Assembly: GCA_022649665.1 (NCBI GenBank)
Contig: JALCOL010000002.1
Coordinates: 186,001-250,000 of the forward strand
Direction: 5' to 3'
Length of the DNA: 64,000 bases
DNA from: Enterococcaceae bacterium
GTDB taxonomy: Bacteria > Bacillota > Bacilli > Lactobacillales > Enterococcaceae
Shown here: positions 7,702 through 17,102 of the stretch, piece by piece
Position numbering within the stretch: the first letter of the stretch is position 1
Layout: every line of letters begins with the position of its first letter
The notes under the pieces: model-generated
The model's database searches: none
The model's input: only the letters and a program-made list of their open reading frames with translations
What the model was told of the DNA's origin: nothing
Position numbers and translations under genes: made by a program

Positions 7702-10700
7702 ATGTCAAAGCTAACCGCAAACGCCAAGTTGGTGTCAGTGTTGATGCTTTTGGCCCTGCTCATTCCATATGCGATCAATGTGATGATCGCGTTTCCGCGG
7801 AATGTCGAGGCTAAATCAACAAATCAAACGCTTGTTGCGAATGACGATTTGCGCGTTTCCGCTGGCTACGAAGAGAAAGAGGATGGGGTAGAGTGGACGC
7901 TTGAGTTTGAGAAGGCGCTTGCTGAGTCCCGCGGAGCAACCGGTCGCGTCAAGTTTCAAATCAGTGAAAATGCGACGATCTCAAGTGACGCAGGCATGAT
8001 GCAGGAAGAAAACTGGTGGAAAGAAAAAGATTTTTCCAGCACGAGCAATGGGAAAATGGTTTTTACAACACCGAAGTCCGATCCGAACCCTAAAGTCAGT
8101 GTCCAAATGGATGAACACAGCCGCTCGATGAAAACACGCGAGGCGATCAAGGAAAATGTCCTGACAAAAGAAGAGGAAGGCGCCCATGAACTAAAGGCCG
8201 AACTGACGCAAGAGGAAGACGAGGATGCTGACGCTGCGGAAACGACGGTTGCTGAGCAAACAGACACAGCTGAGGGACAAACCGCTGCTGCCTCTTCATC
8301 AACTAGAGCATCAGTCGAGGGATACAACTTGATCATTTCGCCGACAGAGATCGACGAAAGTTTATCAGTTACTTCCAGAGCTACTAAAGAAGCTATCTCG
8401 GATGAATGGAAGCCGAACATCGTCAATAAGGCAAATAAAGAAAAGAATTACTCGTATACTGGTGATTACGAATATGCAGGAGATGCACTGAAGGTATCAA
8501 ATAACCCTGATGATATACCCACTACCACTTATCGAAACTTTCTGAAAGGCGCTGCTGGAGTTGTAGTCGGCTATAACAAAGCAGTTAACAATCCATATAA
8601 ACAGATGATCGAACAAGAAAAAATGGCGGTACCATTTCAATTTAAAAACACAGACGGGGATATGGTCAATGAGGAACTGACCTTCACTTATCAAAAAGTC
8701 GGCAGTTATCAAAGAGAGAATGGATCATTTTATCCAGTTGGCGCGAAAGTGACATTTAGAAATATGTATATCGGTCCAGGGCCAGAATGGGGATCCAACT
8801 CAAAAGAGAAACACATGCCATGGTTCGAGCTTTCGCATAATATGTACTCTGGGATGATTTATGGTTTTTTCCATAAATTCGATATCGATATTGAGTTTAT
8901 CGATATCGAAGATAAGAAAACGATCAATTTTGTAAAAGGTTCTAGTCAGAAAGCGGTCTTTACTTTCGCTTCGCTGAATGGATATGAGAATAAGACAGAT
9001 ACAGTGGGAAATAGTTATAATCCGCAAGAATTTGCAGGAATCGTTGAGGCATCAAATTACCAATCAGGTACTTTGAGCGACAGCACACAATTGGCATTTG
9101 ATCCCTTCCAAGGTTCGGAAAAATATCCCGTACACTCATTAGATGCATATTACGCGAATGCATATTATGGTGGGAAAGATACGATTTTTGATGATTATCT
9201 TGGGTCGGCAACCTTTAAAAATGCTGCTGTTAGTTTTCCAATGACTGGAACGATTCAACACTATAAATTCGGTTCAACGTGGGGACGCGCGTGGAACACG
9301 TTTGCTGCAATGGATATCAATAAGCCGATTGATCAAGGGAAACCAACAAAAACGGTCATTCAAAGTGAACTATACCAAGAGGGAAACGATGTTGGCGATC
9401 CAACGGGCAAGGAACCAGGATTCGCTGAACGTTACTATAATGATTTGGATAGTTTTGGTTACGATGGGGTGAATTTGGGCTCATGGGAGCTAGATCCAAC
9501 GAAACGTGTCGATGGTCACGATGCGGATGATTCGAACACATTGCTTTCGTATTTGCCGAAAAAGGCGGAGCGGAATGTCGAAACAGATCAAACACATTAT
9601 TACTTTATCAATCAAGCCGCATTGGATCTTCACGGCGGATCAATGGTCACACCTGAAAAGGTCATTATTAATGATGATCTTCCGGATGGGATGGAATTTA
9701 CATCTGCGAATATTTCTGAAAACGTGATTCTCTATAATATTGATGGAAGTAAGATCGATAACCCATTTGATTCAAATTCCTCGATTTCGGTAGACAAGCG
9801 CTCGATCACGCTGAGTTTGACCAAAAAAGCGATCGATCAGATCCATAAATTAAAAGGAGAACAAGCTGAGCTTGATGATTATTCAATCCGTTTGAAAGTC
9901 AAAGTAACGAATCAAGTAAATGATAATATTAATGATTATATGGTCAATAAAGCCTCCGTTGAGTATAAGTACAATGTAGGTAAAGATTCCGAAACCTATT
10001 TCCTTCATGATACGAACCAAGTCCAAACATTTATCAAGGATGAAACAAATCGCTGGCCGCTGGAATTCGTGAAGCGTGATGCCACGAATTGGAATGTCAA
10101 ACTTTCAGGAGTCAAGTTCGAACTGTGGACTGATAAAGACAAAAAAGGAACGAAAATTGGCCAAGGAACTTCCGGTAATGACGGGAAAGTAACTATGAAA
10201 AACATGGACGGCGAGCAAGGCTTCGAAGAGGGGACCTACTGGCTCCACGAGACCGCTGGAAAAGCTGGCTGGATTCCTGGGGGCGCACTGGAAGTCGTGA
10301 TTGATAAAGACGGCAATATCACCGGTCTTGAAAAAGATGAATTGGGACTCTCTGTGTTCAATCAGTCAGAACCGTTCAGGCTGGAACTAGCGAAATCGCT
10401 TTACGGCAAAGGTCTGGCGGATGTGACGTTTAAATTGGAACATCAAGGGAATTTTGCCGCTTATTCTGCGACAACAGAAAAAGACGGATCGCTGATTTTC
10501 GATAGTACACCGGACGGGCTGACCTCAGGCACGTATCGTTTAAGCGAAACGAAGTCTCCAACGGGGATCAGTCCAATCAGCAAAAATTGGCTGATCAAAC
10601 TCGGGATCGATGATAACGGAAAACATTTTGCGACGATCGAAGAAGAAGCGACCGGAGCTTCTGTAGAGAAGTTAACAGTTCAATATGATGCTTCCATGCA

Positions 10701-11298
10701 CCGCTGGATCGCGAAAAAGACGGATGAAGCCGGCACGATCGTTAATGAATTGAAACCGTTTGCGCTCAATGTCGTGAAAAAAGATCAAACAAACGACAAA
10801 GCGCTAGCAGGCGCCGAATTTGGACTTTATGAAGCGAAGCAGCAGGAAAGCGGTCAATTGCAAACAGGAACGTTGATCAGTAAAGCTACTTCTAAATCAG
10901 ACGGAAAAATCCAGTTCTTCGCTTATGGCAAAGAATATCGACTTGCGCCGAATACATTTTATGCGGTGAAAGAAGAAAGCGCGCCAAGCGGTTATATCAC
11001 AAATCGCGAAACATATTTCTTCAAAACACCAAGTGATCTGACGGCGGGTGAACTGAAATTTTTTGGTGCTGACGGCAAAGAGATCAAAAACGATCCTTTG
11101 GCAAGCGGCACGATCGGTTTCAAACCAGCTGATGCGCTCAATGAGATCGATATGACGTTCGCGAATAAGCGCAAAGCTCGGCTGCCGCTCACCGGATCGA
11201 ATGAAAAAATGATTCTCTTCGCAGCGTCTGGGGCGAGTTTGCTGGCTGGTTTGGCCGTCTTATATCTCCACGGGAAACGCAAAAGGGAGGTCGAATAA
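7702..11298 (+). CDS. Large pilus tip/adhesin subunit, LPXTG
   Basis: 1198 residues. An N-terminal signal peptide (hydrophobic ~12-35) is followed by a large non-repetitive N-terminal region. From about residue 785 there are at least three Cna-B/SpaA-like domains carrying E-box-type motifs (YWLHETAGKAG, YRLSETKSPTG, YAVKEESAPSG). The C terminus has LPLTG, a hydrophobic helix and the tail GKRKREVE. Position as the first and largest gene before two pilins and a class C sortase fits a tip or ancillary adhesin. There is no obvious von Willebrand A MIDAS motif, so the binding target is unknown. Confidence 0.8.
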   Translation: MSKLTANAKLVSVLMLLALLIPYAINVMIAFPRNVEAKSTNQTLVANDDLRVSAGYEEKEDGVEWTLEFEKALAESRGATGRVKFQISENATISSDAGMMQEENWWKEKDFSSTSNGKMVFTTPKSDPNPKVSVQMDEHSRSMKTREAIKENVLTKEEEGAHELKAELTQEEDEDADAAETTVAEQTDTAEGQTAAASSSTRASVEGYNLIISPTEIDESLSVTSRATKEAISDEWKPNIVNKANKEKNYSYTGDYEYAGDALKVSNNPDDIPTTTYRNFLKGAAGVVVGYNKAVNNPYKQMIEQEKMAVPFQFKNTDGDMVNEELTFTYQKVGSYQRENGSFYPVGAKVTFRNMYIGPGPEWGSNSKEKHMPWFELSHNMYSGMIYGFFHKFDIDIEFIDIEDKKTINFVKGSSQKAVFTFASLNGYENKTDTVGNSYNPQEFAGIVEASNYQSGTLSDSTQLAFDPFQGSEKYPVHSLDAYYANAYYGGKDTIFDDYLGSATFKNAAVSFPMTGTIQHYKFGSTWGRAWNTFAAMDINKPIDQGKPTKTVIQSELYQEGNDVGDPTGKEPGFAERYYNDLDSFGYDGVNLGSWELDPTKRVDGHDADDSNTLLSYLPKKAERNVETDQTHYYFINQAALDLHGGSMVTPEKVIINDDLPDGMEFTSANISENVILYNIDGSKIDNPFDSNSSISVDKRSITLSLTKKAIDQIHKLKGEQAELDDYSIRLKVKVTNQVNDNINDYMVNKASVEYKYNVGKDSETYFLHDTNQVQTFIKDETNRWPLEFVKRDATNWNVKLSGVKFELWTDKDKKGTKIGQGTSGNDGKVTMKNMDGEQGFEEGTYWLHETAGKAGWIPGGALEVVIDKDGNITGLEKDELGLSVFNQSEPFRLELAKSLYGKGLADVTFKLEHQGNFAAYSATTEKDGSLIFDSTPDGLTSGTYRLSETKSPTGISPISKNWLIKLGIDDNGKHFATIEEEATGASVEKLTVQYDASMHRWIAKKTDEAGTIVNELKPFALNVVKKDQTNDKALAGAEFGLYEAKQQESGQLQTGTLISKATSKSDGKIQFFAYGKEYRLAPNTFYAVKEESAPSGYITNRETYFFKTPSDLTAGELKFFGADGKEIKNDPLASGTIGFKPADALNEIDMTFANKRKARLPLTGSNEKMILFAASGASLLAGLAVLYLHGKRKREVE

Positions 11299-11299
11299 A

Positions 11300-12661
11300 A
11301 TGAAAAAATTATTCATTGGGCTGGCAGCCATCCTGACGATGATCGCCACCTTGATCCCTTTAGCTGGCAACAAAGTCGTCGCAGAAGAGCCGGCAGCGAA
11401 CCCGGAGATCGAGATCATTTTGCACAAGCGGATCGCCCGTGATGTCAATGTTGCTCGCGATAAAGACGGGACCTATCAAACTTTCTATCAAAATGACGGA
11501 TTGCTTTATGATGATCCGGGGGCAGTCGACGGGTTTGATGCGAAGTGGGCACCGATCAACTACGCGAATTTCGCGATTTATGATGTGTCTCGCCTCTATC
11601 AAGCATGGCAGAAGTTAGAAAGTAAAGATAAAGAATTTGATGGTGAAAAAATTAAGTCGCTTAGCGAGCTAACGGAACATTTTATGAACATGCATAGAAG
11701 TGACTTCCTCAATTTCGTAAAAAGACACGGATTGCAGAAGACAGGCATGAGTTACGATGCTAATGGCAATCCAGCGTATGGAACTGTCAAAACGCGAAAA
11801 GATCAAATCAATGGGGTAGAGAGCGAAGGAATCGGCCGCATCTTTGTCGACCGCTATTACGGCGGTGGGGATGCCGCGTATGTGCTGTTTGAAACCAGTC
11901 TTGACGACAATCGCGAGATCAACGTCAACATCTCGGAAGCCAGCTCGCCGATGCTGGTGGCAATGCCACAGCACCACCCAGTAACGGAGGATGAGCTGAG
12001 TGAAGTTCATCTATATGCAAAAAATGTCGGTTATGTGCGAGATCCGTATTTCTTCAAATTCGGCCGCGATTCTGATGGCAAAAATGAAGCTCCATTGGAA
12101 GGCGCAGTCTTTGCTCTTTTCCAGTATGATGACGACGGCAAAAAATTATATTTGGATATGAATGAAGACTACCGAAATGATTTGAAGAACAAGTGGATCA
12201 ATGAAACAGACATCCAAGATCCGCTGACCGATCAGCGAGTCAACAAATTCACTTCTGATAAAGATGGGCTCGTCAATACCGGCGAACGGTTTTTACCAGC
12301 AGGAACCTATTATTTTGAAGAATTAAAATCAGCAGAAGGCTATGTGATCGATGAACGGTCGAAAAAGATCGAAGTCTTCGTGCCGAAAACATGGGATGAT
12401 CCAGTACTGGTCAACGGGCAACCAATGGACGAGTTGGTTTCAGGGGAAGTGCCGGAGACGGCTTATCAAAAACAAACACCTAGAGTTTACAACACGAGCA
12501 CTACGAAAAAGCCGCCTGTTGAAGAAGGCAGCGACAGCGGCAGCAAAAAAATGCTGCCGAAAACTGGTGACTACAAGACATCGATGCTTCTCTTTGGAGG
12601 ACTGATGATCTTGATCGCGATATTCATGATTTTCAAAAAGAAAGAAGGACGATCTGTTTGA
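11300..12661 (+). CDS. SpaA-type pilin subunit, LPXTG (minor or basal)
   Basis: 453 residues. Signal peptide MKKLFIGLAAILTMIATL, then a pilin N-terminal domain ending in LYAKNVGY at the place of the usual YPKN pilin motif. A Cna-B domain follows with E-box YYFEELKSAEGYV. The sorting signal is LPKTG, a hydrophobic helix and KKKEGR. It starts 1 bp after the tip gene stop with AAAGGGAGG upstream. Sortase C would join it through isopeptide bonds. Whether it is the basal or a minor shaft subunit is not clear. Confidence 0.82.
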   Translation: MKKLFIGLAAILTMIATLIPLAGNKVVAEEPAANPEIEIILHKRIARDVNVARDKDGTYQTFYQNDGLLYDDPGAVDGFDAKWAPINYANFAIYDVSRLYQAWQKLESKDKEFDGEKIKSLSELTEHFMNMHRSDFLNFVKRHGLQKTGMSYDANGNPAYGTVKTRKDQINGVESEGIGRIFVDRYYGGGDAAYVLFETSLDDNREINVNISEASSPMLVAMPQHHPVTEDELSEVHLYAKNVGYVRDPYFFKFGRDSDGKNEAPLEGAVFALFQYDDDGKKLYLDMNEDYRNDLKNKWINETDIQDPLTDQRVNKFTSDKDGLVNTGERFLPAGTYYFEELKSAEGYVIDERSKKIEVFVPKTWDDPVLVNGQPMDELVSGEVPETAYQKQTPRVYNTSTTKKPPVEEGSDSGSKKMLPKTGDYKTSMLLFGGLMILIAIFMIFKKKEGRSV

Positions 12662-12665
12662 CAGA

Positions 12666-12693
12666 GGCCGCCCGCGAAAAGCGGGCGGACCTT
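12666..12693 (+). other. GC-rich stem-loop between two pilin genes
   Basis: CCGCCCGC and GCGGGCGG flank a short GAAAA-type loop in the ~55-bp gap between the pilin genes. No T tract follows, so it is not a terminator. It could stabilise the downstream message or set the pilin ratio; this is inference. Confidence 0.5.
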
Positions 12694-12717
12694 GCCAAAA
12701 ACGAGGAGGAACAATCG

Positions 12718-14352
12718 ATGAAAAAATTATTGACCGGATTAAGCGCCATGATGATGCTCTTGCCGATCTTTGGGGCGGCAGCTTCCCCCGTGCATGCGGA
12801 AGTGAACCCGGAACCCACTGAATCAAGTGTGACGATCCACAAACAAGTGTGGGAAAAAGGAAAATCACCGGAAAATGTCCAAAATACTGGGCAGGTCATG
12901 CCGAATTTCGGTGGAACGCCGTTTAAAGGTGTTGGTTTCACGATTTTCGACATTTCTGAGGCTTTTTATAAGTTCATAGCTGATCATAAAGGCGACACGA
13001 CTATTCCAGATCTTGGTGCAGCAGCACTTGAGAAGATCCAAAAAGAGGCAGCTGATAAGACACTTGCACAGTTAGAAACGGATTATGACAAAGTTAGAGA
13101 CGAAGCAATAACAACAGAAGATGGAACAGTTACATTTTCCAATTTGCCGCATTATGCCAATGGAAAAGCAATCGCCTATATGGCAGTCGAGACCTCAACT
13201 CCGGCTGAGACCACGTTCGTCAAAAAAGCCGCTCCGATCACCTTTGCAATGCCGGTGTACAAAATCGACATTGATACAAATGGAAACATAACTTACAAAG
13301 ATGAGATCAATACCAACATCCATTTTTACGCAAAAAATGAAAAAGGAACTTCAAGCAAAGAAATCACTACACCTAATTTACAAGAAGCTAAATTCTACCA
13401 TAATGAACAACTTGTTCAAGGATTCAATATTGAATCTAATCAAGTATTAGATTATAAAATAAGCTTCGATCTTCCAGAAGATATCGGATTACAAACTTTC
13501 TTCTCGATTACTGATAAAACATTACCAGTACCGGGACTAATGTTAGTTAGTTTAGACACAGTTGACATTAAAATTGCTGGTGAACAGGGATCAATCAAAT
13601 CTTTATTCACAATTGATCCTCCGGTTTATAGTGGTAAGGATCCTGCAGAACTGGGAATACTGACTGCAACTGCGAAGGATATGAAAGAATTAAAAGAATA
13701 TGGCGGCAAAACAATTGAAATGACTTATCAAATGAAATTGGACACTGAAAATATTCATAATATCGTCGAAGTCTATAAGAATGATGCGGTTGTGAAAGTC
13801 AGCAATGACTCAACATTTCTCCCTGGGCCGCCAGTTTACACAGCCGGCCATAAAGTAGTGAAAAAAGACGCCTTGTCAGGTAACCCACTTGCTGGTGCGG
13901 AATTCATTCTTTCTCGTAAAAATGGCGAAACCACTGAATATGGAAAATTCATCAAATCGACAAACCCAAGTCTAGAAGGTTCAAAACGATACAGTTTTGA
14001 TGGATGGACAACAGTCAAAACTGATGCAACACGTCTTGTATCAGACGATGATGGAGAGATTAATATTTACGGGCTTTTGGATAATGCTAGCTATGAATTG
14101 ACCGAAGTGAAAGCACCATCCAATGATTATGTCATCTTAAAAGAAAATGTAAAGTTTGATATCAATATTTTTGATAAAGAAACCAGTAATCTAACTAAGC
14201 TTGGAACTACTGACGTTGAAAACACACCGAAAAGCCGTCTGCCGATGACTGGTAAAAACACGATGTATATCGTGCTTGGAATCGGTGCTGCGATCGTTAC
14301 TGGTGCGGCAGCATTGCACTTTGTCAATCGCAAAAAACGTAACGAAGTTTAA
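12718..14352 (+). CDS. Major pilin (SpaA-type, fimbrial backbone), LPXTG
   Basis: 544 residues. Signal peptide MKKLLTGLSAMMMLLPIFGAAASPVHA. The first domain ends in HFYAKNEK, equivalent to the pilin YPKN motif but with Ala for Pro; the Lys would be the polymerising residue. A middle isopeptide domain and a Cna-B domain follow, with E-box YELTEVKAPSNDY. The sorting signal is LPMTG, a hydrophobic segment and NRKKRNEV. The start at 12718 has AGGAGG at ideal spacing; the longer frame from 12658 contains the hairpin and is not coding. Position directly before sortase C suggests the backbone pilin. Confidence 0.82.
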   Translation: MKKLLTGLSAMMMLLPIFGAAASPVHAEVNPEPTESSVTIHKQVWEKGKSPENVQNTGQVMPNFGGTPFKGVGFTIFDISEAFYKFIADHKGDTTIPDLGAAALEKIQKEAADKTLAQLETDYDKVRDEAITTEDGTVTFSNLPHYANGKAIAYMAVETSTPAETTFVKKAAPITFAMPVYKIDIDTNGNITYKDEINTNIHFYAKNEKGTSSKEITTPNLQEAKFYHNEQLVQGFNIESNQVLDYKISFDLPEDIGLQTFFSITDKTLPVPGLMLVSLDTVDIKIAGEQGSIKSLFTIDPPVYSGKDPAELGILTATAKDMKELKEYGGKTIEMTYQMKLDTENIHNIVEVYKNDAVVKVSNDSTFLPGPPVYTAGHKVVKKDALSGNPLAGAEFILSRKNGETTEYGKFIKSTNPSLEGSKRYSFDGWTTVKTDATRLVSDDDGEINIYGLLDNASYELTEVKAPSNDYVILKENVKFDINIFDKETSNLTKLGTTDVENTPKSRLPMTGKNTMYIVLGIGAAIVTGAAALHFVNRKKRNEV

Positions 14353-14375
14353 AAATTGCGCATAGATTTCCACGG

Positions 14376-14407
14376 ATCAAGGAATGCGGTTCGCCGTGTT
14401 CCTTGAT
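14376..14407 (+). other. Stem-loop between major pilin and sortase genes
   Basis: ATCAAGGAA (14376-14384) pairs with TTCCTTGAT (14399-14407) around an inner CGG-TTCG-CCG tetraloop hairpin. The T tract behind it is poor, so it is probably a partial terminator or RNA-stability element that lowers sortase expression relative to pilin. Confidence 0.55.
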
Positions 14408-14441
14408 TTACATAGTTTCAAACTAAAAAGGAGGAGACGAC

Positions 14442-15596
14442 GTGAAAAAATCGACTTTGTTCATTCGCCTGACGACGATCTTGTTGCTGATGATCGGCGT
14501 GCTGGTTTTTATGTATCCGTTTGTCGTCGATCACCTCAATTCATTCATCGACTCGCAGATCATCGCTTATCATCAAAAAGAACAGAAAGCCAAGAAAAAA
14601 GATAAAAACGGCAAAAACGAGCGGTTGGATTATTACGAAGCGGCGAACCGCCAGCTGCGCGATACCGGGATCTCGCTGGATGACGATCCTTTTGAATCCT
14701 CAAGCGTCAAGCCGGACAATGAACGCGAATATTTGTGGCAACACGTCGTTGGCTACGTTGAGATCCCTTCGCTGAAAGTCAAAGCGGCTTTATACGATAC
14801 GACGAATGATTTTCTGCTCGACAAAGGGGCGACGATCCTTCAAGGCACGTCATACCCGATCGGCGGCGACAACACGCATTCTGTGATCACTGCTCATTCG
14901 GGGCTGGTCGAGCGCGAGCTTTTTACAAATTTGGAGCGCTTGAAAGACGGCGAAACATTTTTGGTCCATGTGTCGGCGACCGATGAAGTACTGGCATATC
15001 AAGTATTTGAGCGCCATGTCGTTGAGCCGGAGGACGCTTCTTTGATCGGGATCCAGCCGGGGAAAGATCTAGTGACACTTTTGACCTGTACCCCGCGGGT
15101 CGCTCATACACATCGCTTGATGGTGACGGGCTTTCGCGTACCATACACGCCAGAACTGAAGGCAGCCCGCAAACAAGCGGCAAGAGAAAGCCAGTGGATC
15201 GGGCTTGCGATTCTGATTGGCACGCTGCTTTTTCTGATCGGCGGGATCTATTTGATCGTTCGCCAGATCCTAAACTACCGCTATCAGCAAAAGCGGATCG
15301 ATTTTCTGTTTGAAGTTCCGAAAGAGATTACTTCGATGACGCTTTTTGATCGGCGCGGAAAGCAGCCGATCTACCGGGCAGGAGAGCCGCTGGCGGCGCT
15401 GCGTAATGCTGCAGGGGTAATCGAATTTTCAAATCTGCCGCGGCAGGAATATACTTTCCGGACGAATACCGGGGACATCACCGGCGGCTATCAGCGGACG
15501 CGCGAGAAGAAAAAAGAAAACCCGCTGTACCGCTCAGAGCGCTTCTCGTGGAGCAAAAAGGGCGACATGATCGAATTGCGGTCAAAAGAAAATTAA
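14442..15596 (+). CDS. Class C (pilus-polymerising) sortase with long C-terminal tail
   Basis: 384 residues, GTG start with AAGGAGGAG upstream. N-terminal membrane helix (~8-28), lid motif DPF at 82-84, catalytic His152 (TAHSG), Cys216 (TLLTC) and Arg225, then a second membrane helix (~252-274). This order defines class C sortases, which link pilin Lys to LPXTG Thr. Unusually, a ~107-residue tail follows the second helix, where most family members have only a few residues. It contains a Cna-B-like strand pattern (IEFSNLPRQEYTF). The tail would be cytoplasmic by topology. It is the last gene of the pilus operon. Confidence 0.92.
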   Translation: MKKSTLFIRLTTILLLMIGVLVFMYPFVVDHLNSFIDSQIIAYHQKEQKAKKKDKNGKNERLDYYEAANRQLRDTGISLDDDPFESSSVKPDNEREYLWQHVVGYVEIPSLKVKAALYDTTNDFLLDKGATILQGTSYPIGGDNTHSVITAHSGLVERELFTNLERLKDGETFLVHVSATDEVLAYQVFERHVVEPEDASLIGIQPGKDLVTLLTCTPRVAHTHRLMVTGFRVPYTPELKAARKQAARESQWIGLAILIGTLLFLIGGIYLIVRQILNYRYQQKRIDFLFEVPKEITSMTLFDRRGKQPIYRAGEPLAALRNAAGVIEFSNLPRQEYTFRTNTGDITGGYQRTREKKKENPLYRSERFSWSKKGDMIELRSKEN

Positions 15597-15640
15597 AAAT
15601 CAGGAATGAAAATCGCGATGATTTTCATTCCTGATTTTTT
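15595..15640. terminator. Bidirectional terminator between sortase and rsiV genes
   Basis: A perfect 20-bp stem (15595-15614 with 15620-15639) of core ATCAGGAATGAAAATC around the loop GCGAT, with A and T tracts on either side. It can stop the pilus operon and the convergent sigma/anti-sigma operon. Confidence 0.9.
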
Positions 15641-16536
15641 TAGTTCAAGTAGTCGGGATCAACTAAAAGCGATCGGATCGTTTTGGTGGGGATCACAAAT
15701 TCAGGGGAGCCCATTGATCCCGGAGCGATCTCAAATTCGGGGAAGACGATCACTAACTGATGCTTTTGATTGATGTAAAAAGCACGGTCAGGCTTCATCC
15801 ACTGGATCGGGTCGACCATTCCGCTGTCGATGTCGGCTTGTGTCCAGTAAGCAGCGCTGTCGGAGGCTTTCATTTGTTCAGCGATCTGCCGCTGGATCTC
15901 GGTCGTGATCACTTTTTGATACTGATCGTTTTTGAACAACAGCGGCAGTGACAAGACGACATCTTCCTTTTTGTCGATCGTATCATAACTAAGGGTCGTC
16001 GCGCTGTCTGCGGCGGTTTCAGTCGTTTCGCGTTTGACAACTAAAAAGCGCGAGTCGTCGACGACTTTTTGCCAGCCGGCAGTCAGTTGGAAGTTTTGAT
16101 CGTTGAAATCACCGAGTTCAGCGACGGCTTTTTGATAAGCGGCTTGCCCATCTGCTAAATATTTTTCATTGAGCGTTTTGGCGGCCGGAGTATCAGCATC
16201 GATCTTCGGAACACTGACTTCAACAGAACTGTTGCCTTTTTTCGTTACATATTTTTCACCCGTCAAAAGCCGCACGATCGGTCCTAGGACCGGCAGATCC
16301 GCTGCATAGGAGCGGACTTGTGTATTCAAAAAGATCAAACCGACCAAAAAAAGCGGTATGGCGGCGCTGATGGCGGTGATCGTCCAGTGTTTTCGCTTTT
16401 TCTTTTTGGCTAAGCGGGTTTCTTCAAGATTCAAGCGCGCGCGCAGCTCTTCCTTTAAAGAATCCGGCGTCTCCTGCTGCTGGTACTTTTGCGCCAACAA
16501 ACTGATGATTTTTTTGGAGGAGTTCATGCTTTTCAT
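15640..16536 (-). CDS. rsiV: RsiV-type anti-sigma factor
   Basis: 298 residues. A cytoplasmic N-terminal segment that would hold the sigma factor, one membrane helix (~50-68), then an extracellular domain with the DUF3298 signature (YINQKHQLVIVFPEFEIAPGSMG). In Bacillus and Enterococcus RsiV is a lysozyme receptor that is cleaved stepwise to free SigV. Ribosome binding site GAAGGGA before the ATG. It lies 24 bp downstream of the sigma gene and is transcribed with it. Lysozyme sensing is inferred from the family. Confidence 0.85.
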   Translation of the reverse strand: MKSMNSSKKIISLLAQKYQQQETPDSLKEELRARLNLEETRLAKKKKRKHWTITAISAAIPLFLVGLIFLNTQVRSYAADLPVLGPIVRLLTGEKYVTKKGNSSVEVSVPKIDADTPAAKTLNEKYLADGQAAYQKAVAELGDFNDQNFQLTAGWQKVVDDSRFLVVKRETTETAADSATTLSYDTIDKKEDVVLSLPLLFKNDQYQKVITTEIQRQIAEQMKASDSAAYWTQADIDSGMVDPIQWMKPDRAFYINQKHQLVIVFPEFEIAPGSMGSPEFVIPTKTIRSLLVDPDYLN

Positions 16537-16560
16537 TCCCTTCGATGATTCAAATTCGTC

Positions 16561-17091
16561 TTACTTTTCTAAAATTTTGCGCAATTGATTCAGTGAGCGG
16601 TACATTTTGGTTTTTACCGTGTTCTCATTCAGTTCCAAGATCTCAGCAATTTCTTTCAAGCGAAAGCCTTCGAAGAATTTTAAGATCAAGATTTCCTTTT
16701 CAGGACTTTCGATCAGCTCCAAGATCGATTGCAGCTCGACTTGGCTGATCTCGGGCAGATGCGCCATCCATTCGCGGTTTTCCGGCAGCTGCAGTTCTGC
16801 CGGGGACCTTTTTTTCTTGCGCCACTGGTCAGTCGCCGTATTGATCAAGATCCGGTAAAACCAAGCGTGGAAATCATCGATCGATTTCGCTTTATTGATT
16901 TGGACGAGTGCTTTTTGAAAACTGTCTTGGACGACGTCGAGTGCATCTTCTTTTTGATGCGTATAGCTGAACGCGATGCGGTACAAAGATGCTGATTCTT
17001 CCTCGACGATCTTTTCCAATTGCGCTTTTTGCTGCTCGATCGCTCTTCTTCGTTTATACGTTGTAAAAATCGGAAGCACCCCCTTTTGCAT
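16561..17091 (-). CDS. sigV: ECF RNA polymerase sigma factor (SigV-like)
   Basis: Region 2 (LYRIAFSYTHQKEDALDVVQDSF.. and ..AWFYRILINTATDQW) and region 4 (LKEIAEILELNENTVKTKMYRSLNQLRKIL) are both present, the normal ECF layout of about 170 residues. The start is uncertain. The longest frame begins at GTG 17097 and an ATG is at 17091, but neither has a ribosome binding site. A strong AAAAGGGGGTG lies inside the frame (17087-17077), pointing to initiation near 17070 at an ATT codon. An ECF-type promoter 6-34 bp upstream suggests autoregulation. Partner anti-sigma: the rsiV gene downstream. Confidence 0.88.
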   Translation of the reverse strand: MQKGVLPIFTTYKRRRAIEQQKAQLEKIVEEESASLYRIAFSYTHQKEDALDVVQDSFQKALVQINKAKSIDDFHAWFYRILINTATDQWRKKKRSPAELQLPENREWMAHLPEISQVELQSILELIESPEKEILILKFFEGFRLKEIAEILELNENTVKTKMYRSLNQLRKILEK

Positions 17092-17102
17092 GCTCACTAA
17101 AT

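Noticed and set aside
14384-14605. 73-codon frame across the sortase start
   Set aside because: Different frame of the sortase N terminus, with the hairpin in its first codons.
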